Assembly (NCBI GenBank): GCA_963573305.1
Contig: OY754339.1
Coordinates: 70,975,376 to 71,039,375, forward strand
Direction of reading: 5' to 3'
DNA from: Pyrrhosoma nymphula
Lineage: Eukaryota > Arthropoda > Insecta > Odonata > Coenagrionidae
DNA length: 64,000 nucleotides
This document shows positions 59,480-64,000 of this stretch, in pieces. Position 1 is the stretch's first letter, and each line of letters starts with the position of its first letter. The notes under the pieces were generated by a model that made no database searches, was not told where the DNA came from, and saw only the letters and a program-made list of their open reading frames with translations. The position numbers and the translations under genes were made by a program.

Positions 59480-61660
59480 TATGTACCTTTAACTTTTCTC
59501 AAAACAAGCAAATGTGTACAATGGGGAAAAAGTTTCCCAACAAACGGAATGCTGCCATTATTTCTCGGGGGAAAATCACTTTCTGATGACATATTATTCT
59601 TAGGTCTCGGCCACAACGAGGGAACTTCGAACGCAGTTAGGTGATGGGCTAATCGTCTGAATCGATGATGGATTCCCAGCCGCTTGCCTGCCCCGAGCAT
59701 GTTTTGCTCTGTCCACAAGAACGGAGGCGCATTAAATGACCTTGTATGCATTTGAAACATTCCATTAAACTCTCTCCTATGGCTCAACCGAAACCAGGTA
59801 ATGATAAGCAGTTTTTCTTTTGCAAAACTGCGTAGGTAAGACAACAGGCAGCTTATCGCTAAAAGACTCATGGAAGTTGATTGGTAGGTTAGATAGGATG
59901 CGGATTTGAATGCATTTGCTTTTGCAAACACTTTATTTTCTCTTTGACGTCTTCCATGGATATTCACAAAATTCCAATAAATCCATGAGAGAGGGGATAA
60001 ATCGATGGGATAGTTTAGGTAGACTCAACTGTCGCTCAGGTATCGAGGGCAATGGATTTGAATAGAAACAGCCGGTATATTGCTGGCTAAAACGCTACAG
60101 GGAGGGGGATGAGACGACGGCAACACGAAAAAGAAGCAGAGACCAAAATACACATCTCGAGATGATGGTAGCATTTGTTAGCATCTTACTGAAAATCCTA
60201 TTACTATTGGATGTGTTAAAGAGGACATTAAACTAAAAAGAACCTGTATACATACCATGAAGCTGGTATGAGAATTTGCAGGCCAACAAGAAAGCCAGCA
60301 ATAAGCGAAACTAATTAAAGGGCGAGGATAGATTTTGCTCATTCGTACCGGGATATGGACCAATCATATTGGAATATCATAACTTTCAACGATAATTAAA
60401 CATTAGAGGTGTTGAGTATGGACATGTTTAGCAATGAAAAACATGCAATTGTAGGTATGTAAATATAACTTATGCAATTGATAGTACTCTTTAGAACATT
60501 TCCCTATTTAGAAAAAAATAATATTCCTCCTGTTTCTCAGATATCACCCAAAAAACATAACAAGGAAACATAGATCTGGGCATATATGTTTGCATTTTTG
60601 GGAAGTAATTTATGCTGCTGGGCCGGGACCATTATTGAGAACACCACCTTGAATGACATCTGAGGCTTATGTCTGAATCCTTCATATTTTCATCGCTCCC
60701 ATACATAAATGAAGTTGTATGAAGGAAAATGTAATGTTGTTCTTACTTACTGTTTTTTGTATTTTTTACTTGCGTATTTATTAATTCATTAGTATTTACA
60801 CATTCACAGCTAATATATTAGGAGCGTGGTGGCCTAGTGGGTAGAGCGCTTGGCTACTGATCAAAGGGTCCCAGGTTCAAATCCAGGTGAAGCTTTTGAA
60901 CGCCCCTGAACAAAAAGTAAAATCCTTGGAGTGCGAGGTGGCCCAGGGAAAGGAACTAGCCCCTCTACCCTGAATGTGTGAAATTCACACGCCTGTGGCT
61001 TAGTCCGGGGTGAGCTCTACCCTCAACTATCCAAACCAACCTTCGGGTTGAATCACTGAGTGAGTGAGCTTATATATTTGCGTAGCCATTGAAAATCTAC
61101 CGCCATGCTTGAAAGATGCATTGAACTGATGTTTGTATTCACGATTTAAAGTAAAACCCTTTTTAATGATGGTGTTCTGTTAAGTATCATAGGTTATAGG
61201 GAAAGAAGTGGACTCCGAGTGAATCCCAGGACCTTGCCAGAATACGAGATGAGGAGATAAATCTAGAATGAAAAGGGAGGAAAGAATGCAGAGGAAACTA
61301 CGGTGAGAACGAGTGAGATGAAACATTTTTTAAATGCATACAAGGTGATCTAATGTGTCTCTGTTCGGAAGCCAGCACTAACGCTCGAGGAATGCAAGGG
61401 GCTAGTAAGCCATCACTGGTTTCGGTGATGAGTCCATCACCTTACTGTATTCGAATTTCCCTCGTTGCTGCCGAGATCTAGGAATAATATGTCACAAGAG
61501 AGGAAGCGGATTTTTCTCCATAACGATAGTGGCGCCGCTCTGTTTGTTGGGGAACTTTTTTTCCCCATAGTAAATTCTGGTCTACTGTTTCAACTCGATG
61601 AACAAAGTTTTCATACCAGAGTGTGTTTACACAAAAATGTTCTTACAGTGAATGAGGGAA
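59480..61660. repeat. Inverted repeat pair, unclassified element
   Basis: Left 59500-59720 and right 61360-61580 are inverted relatives. The left has TGATGACATATTATTCTTAG and the right, reversed, TTGTGACATATTATTCCTAG; both continue into TCTCGGC and CAACGAGGGAA. They may be the ends of one element of about 2.2 kb. A SINE (60826-61075) is inserted between them. The frames in the arms are not conserved. Confidence 0.45.
60826..61075 (+). mobile_element. tRNA-derived SINE with body
   Basis: The head GTGGTGGCCTAGTGGGTAGA (A box) and CAGGTTCAAATCCAGG (B box) resembles a tRNA of about 70 nt. It is followed by a body of about 180 bp ending TCACTGAGTGAGTGAGC. It is in the opposite orientation to most other SINEs here. 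Confidence 0.75.
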
Positions 61661-62183
61661 ATTGGTAGTGTAATCCCTTCCCTTCTACATGTAGCTTATG
61701 CAGTTTTTCTGAACCTATGACAAAGTTTCTAATATTCTAACAAATTTCAATTTCAACACAAGGCATTCCATTAGAGTCCATACAAGATAATAGCGAAGTT
61801 GAAATAATCTATTTTGGCTTAAAAAGAAATGAAAAGTGAACTATTTTTTCACAATCCTATGATTTAAACTAAGGATACAATCCTGGATTCTTTGGCCGCA
61901 TGATTCCCTTCCCCAAACGGCATTGAACGTGCTGCTTATCTGTCAACTGCACTATTATTTTGTACAGAGTATAGGCCATCGTACATTTGAAGCATCACAG
62001 CGTAGGCAATGTTGATTTATTAGATGTCTTTCTACTGCAGGTACACCTTATGCATGCTGCTATTTCCCGTCAGTTTTTTGTAAAAATGAATTTATTTTTC
62101 ACTTATGGACTGCGATCAAGATTCCTGATTTTGTAATGTTGTTATACCAGGTACTGCTACGTACATTTAGGATAGCATTCAGG

Positions 62184-62616
62184 CAGGGGCGGATTAAGGT
62201 CATTGTTTTGTGGGGGGCGGTTCACTACTTTCCGCGGCGCCTGGGGGATATGCAAGACCTCTCAATGAAACGGGGGCCCGGGCAGACCTCCCTCGGAAAG
62301 TTAAAAGAAATGAAGCGCTTGGAACGTAGTTTTGGTGTGGTTATATTATAAAGTAGATGTGATAAATTATTGAGTAAAGCTCTCTAATCACATTTGAAAA
62401 ACGTTTACAAACGATGTAAACAATGCCATTCTTGTGAAGATGCAGGTCTCCCGGGTTTTACACCACATTCCAATTATATTTAAACATTGTATATTGAGCT
62501 GGTGAAATAAAAACTTCCATTGTAGAACCACCATAATGATTACCATATTTTCTATTTTCCCGGGAATTACGGGGGGGCGACCGCCCCCCCCCGCCCCGCC
62601 CCTTAATCCGCCCCTG
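62184..62616. mobile_element. hAT-type MITE inserted in an RTE LINE
   Basis: The ends CAGGGGCGGATTAAGG and CCTTAATCCGCCCCTG are perfect 16-bp inverted repeats. The 8-bp duplication CATTCAGG is perfect (62176-62183, 62617-62624). RTE-like sequence appears on both sides, so the MITE is the younger insertion. Confidence 0.9.
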
Positions 62617-62624
62617 CATTCAGG

Positions 62625-64000
62625 TCGGGAATGTGTATGTTAAGACTGAAAGTACGATTTAGAAACTTATCCATTATCTTGGCATATGCACCAATGCAGG
62701 ATGCTAATGATGTAGAAAAATATGTATTTTATGACTGGCTAGATGAAAAATGCAGCAACTACCTAAACATGCTGCGTTGATTCTCCTTGGATACTTCAGT
62801 GCAAAAATAGGTAGAGAAGAATTCTTGCAGAATGTAGCTGGAAACCATTCTTTAAATGCTCAAATAAATGAAAATGGAAAGATGTAAAGTCATATGGCAG
62901 AAGGTAATGGACTGATAATTAAAAGCACCAGTTTTGAACACAGGGATATACATAAAGGAACCTGGAAAATGCCGGGCACTGGAGTGGTCAGTCAAATCGA
63001 TCATGTCCTTGTGTCCAGAAAGCATGAATCTTTGATTATTGATGTAAGGTCGGCACATGGCCCAAATTGTGATTCTGATCATTATTTGGTAATGGTTCAA
63101 TTTAGAATGAAACTTGCGAATGTAGGATGTGTTAAGGGACTCAGGAGAATGTGATGGGGGAGGAAAAATTACGACAATCAGTTTGTCGCCCAATATCTGC
63201 AGACACTGGGCAGGAAATTGGAAGAAGGACCTCATGATGTGACCGTGAATGACACAGTGCAGTGAAAATGGTCTGAAATAAAGAAGGCTATAGAAAAGGC
63301 TGTAAAAGAGGCAATAGGAGAAAGACAGAGTGAGAAATGAAGAATGGTTTGATGATGAATGTAAAAAGTACATATATAGAAAGGAAGAATAAAGATTAAT
63401 CATGATTCAGAGGAAGAAAAGGCAGAACAGTGCAAGATACACGGTAGAAGACAAGCAAATGAAACATTATGAAGGAATATAATAGAATATTTAAAGAATT
63501 TTAAGAAAAAGAAAAAAGTTATATCAGGAAATAAAATGGACGACGAAAGATTTCCAGCCAAAAATAAACTTATGCAAGGACAAGAATGGAAATTGGATGG
63601 GGGTAGAGGAAGCAGTTCTTGGAAGATGGTTTGAGCATTTCACTGATATGTTAAACGTTAAAGAAGATGAGGAGAATGAAAGAATAGAGTGTATGAATAG
63701 AGGTTACCAAACCATCCATAGAAGAAGAATAGGAAGCAGTGAAGCAGAATGGGAGAGCCCCAGGCGAGGATCAGCTCATAGCTGAGCTACTCAAGTATGG
63801 AGGAAAGGACTTAATTAGGCGCCTTCAGATTTATATTTGAAATCTGGAAAGAGAGGAAATGCCAGAGGGATGGAGGACTGGTCTTATCTGCTCTATTTTT
63901 AAGAAAGGGGATAAATTACTGTGCAGTAACTATATGGGTATCACATTATATGTATATTGAATGTTTCTTACAAAGTCTTCTCTAGTATAATACAGAAGAG
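62625..64000 (+). pseudogene. RTE-type LINE, decayed, continues past the window end
   Basis: The apurinic-type endonuclease can be followed through frame changes: LRLKVRFRNLSIILAYAPMQ near 62640, then the open stretch 62894-63150 with FEHRDIHKGTWKMPGTGVVS, QIDHVLVSRKHESLIIDVRS and CDSDHYLVMVQF, the conserved C-terminal endonuclease block (DH pair included). The linker and RT start follow with GRWFEHFTDMLN near 63620 and LLKYGGKDLIRRLQI near 63790. Frameshifts and stops show it is dead. The RT core would lie beyond 64000. Confidence 0.85.

Noticed and set aside
59479..59967. 162-codon minus frame as an LLTP upstream exon
   Set aside because: It lies in an inverted repeat whose partner at 61.4 kb has a broken frame, and the residues lack LLTP features.

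Overview
The window looks like part of an arthropod nuclear genome. It is AT-rich, has very low gene density and long GT-AG introns, and is packed with transposable elements typical of arthropods: BEL/Pao, Penelope-like, RTE-type LINE, Tigger/pogo-like, Tc1/mariner-like, hAT-like and TTAA-type MITEs, and tRNA-headed SINEs. I cannot place it below phylum from the sequence alone.

The backbone of the window is one large minus-strand gene. I can follow 11 exons from 59367 down to 7301. Joined in order, every splice phase closes and the predicted protein stretch (about 736 residues) reads as a large lipid transfer protein (LLTP) of the vitellogenin/apolipophorin type. It covers the end of the N-terminal helical superhelix, the following beta-sheet region, and the cysteine-containing segment before the expected C-terminal VWD module. 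Both ends of the gene are missing: the signal peptide and N-terminal exons, and the C-terminal exons. Almost everything else lies in its introns.

A second complete protein gene, an intact single-exon RRP9 (U3-55K, a seven-WD-repeat U3 snoRNP protein), sits on the same strand in the intron between exons 3 and 4 (51458-52867).

The 23-kb intron between exons 4 and 5 carries a complete BEL/Pao retrotransposon on the plus strand (31035-37551). It has two 378-bp LTRs that look identical, a tRNA-Phe-type primer site, one open 1754-codon gag-pol frame, a polypurine tract and a GGTTG target duplication. It landed inside an older Tc1/mariner-type transposase and split that frame.

From low to high coordinates: 1-7150 holds two TA-flanked elements, the second nested with a hAT MITE and a tRNA-bearing foldback, plus a Tigger transposase remnant; 7300-11000 holds LLTP exons 11 and 10 and a Penelope-like GIY-YIG remnant; 11100-14710 is a possible foldback-like composite; 14850-15413 is a hAT MITE; 17090-26810 holds LLTP exons 9 to 5 among SINEs and MITEs; 27150-30592 is a 3.4-kb TIR element of unknown coding content; 31-37.6 kb is the BEL element; 39.6-50 kb holds a decayed RTE LINE, two hAT-like elements and a Tigger-like element; 50-59.4 kb holds LLTP exons 4 to 1 with RRP9; 59.5-64 kb holds repeats and an RTE LINE that runs off the window.

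I found no new biosynthetic or defence system. The most notable material is structural: inverted pairs of tRNA-like modules, a palindrome open on both strands, minisatellite-built inverted ends, and densely nested insertions.
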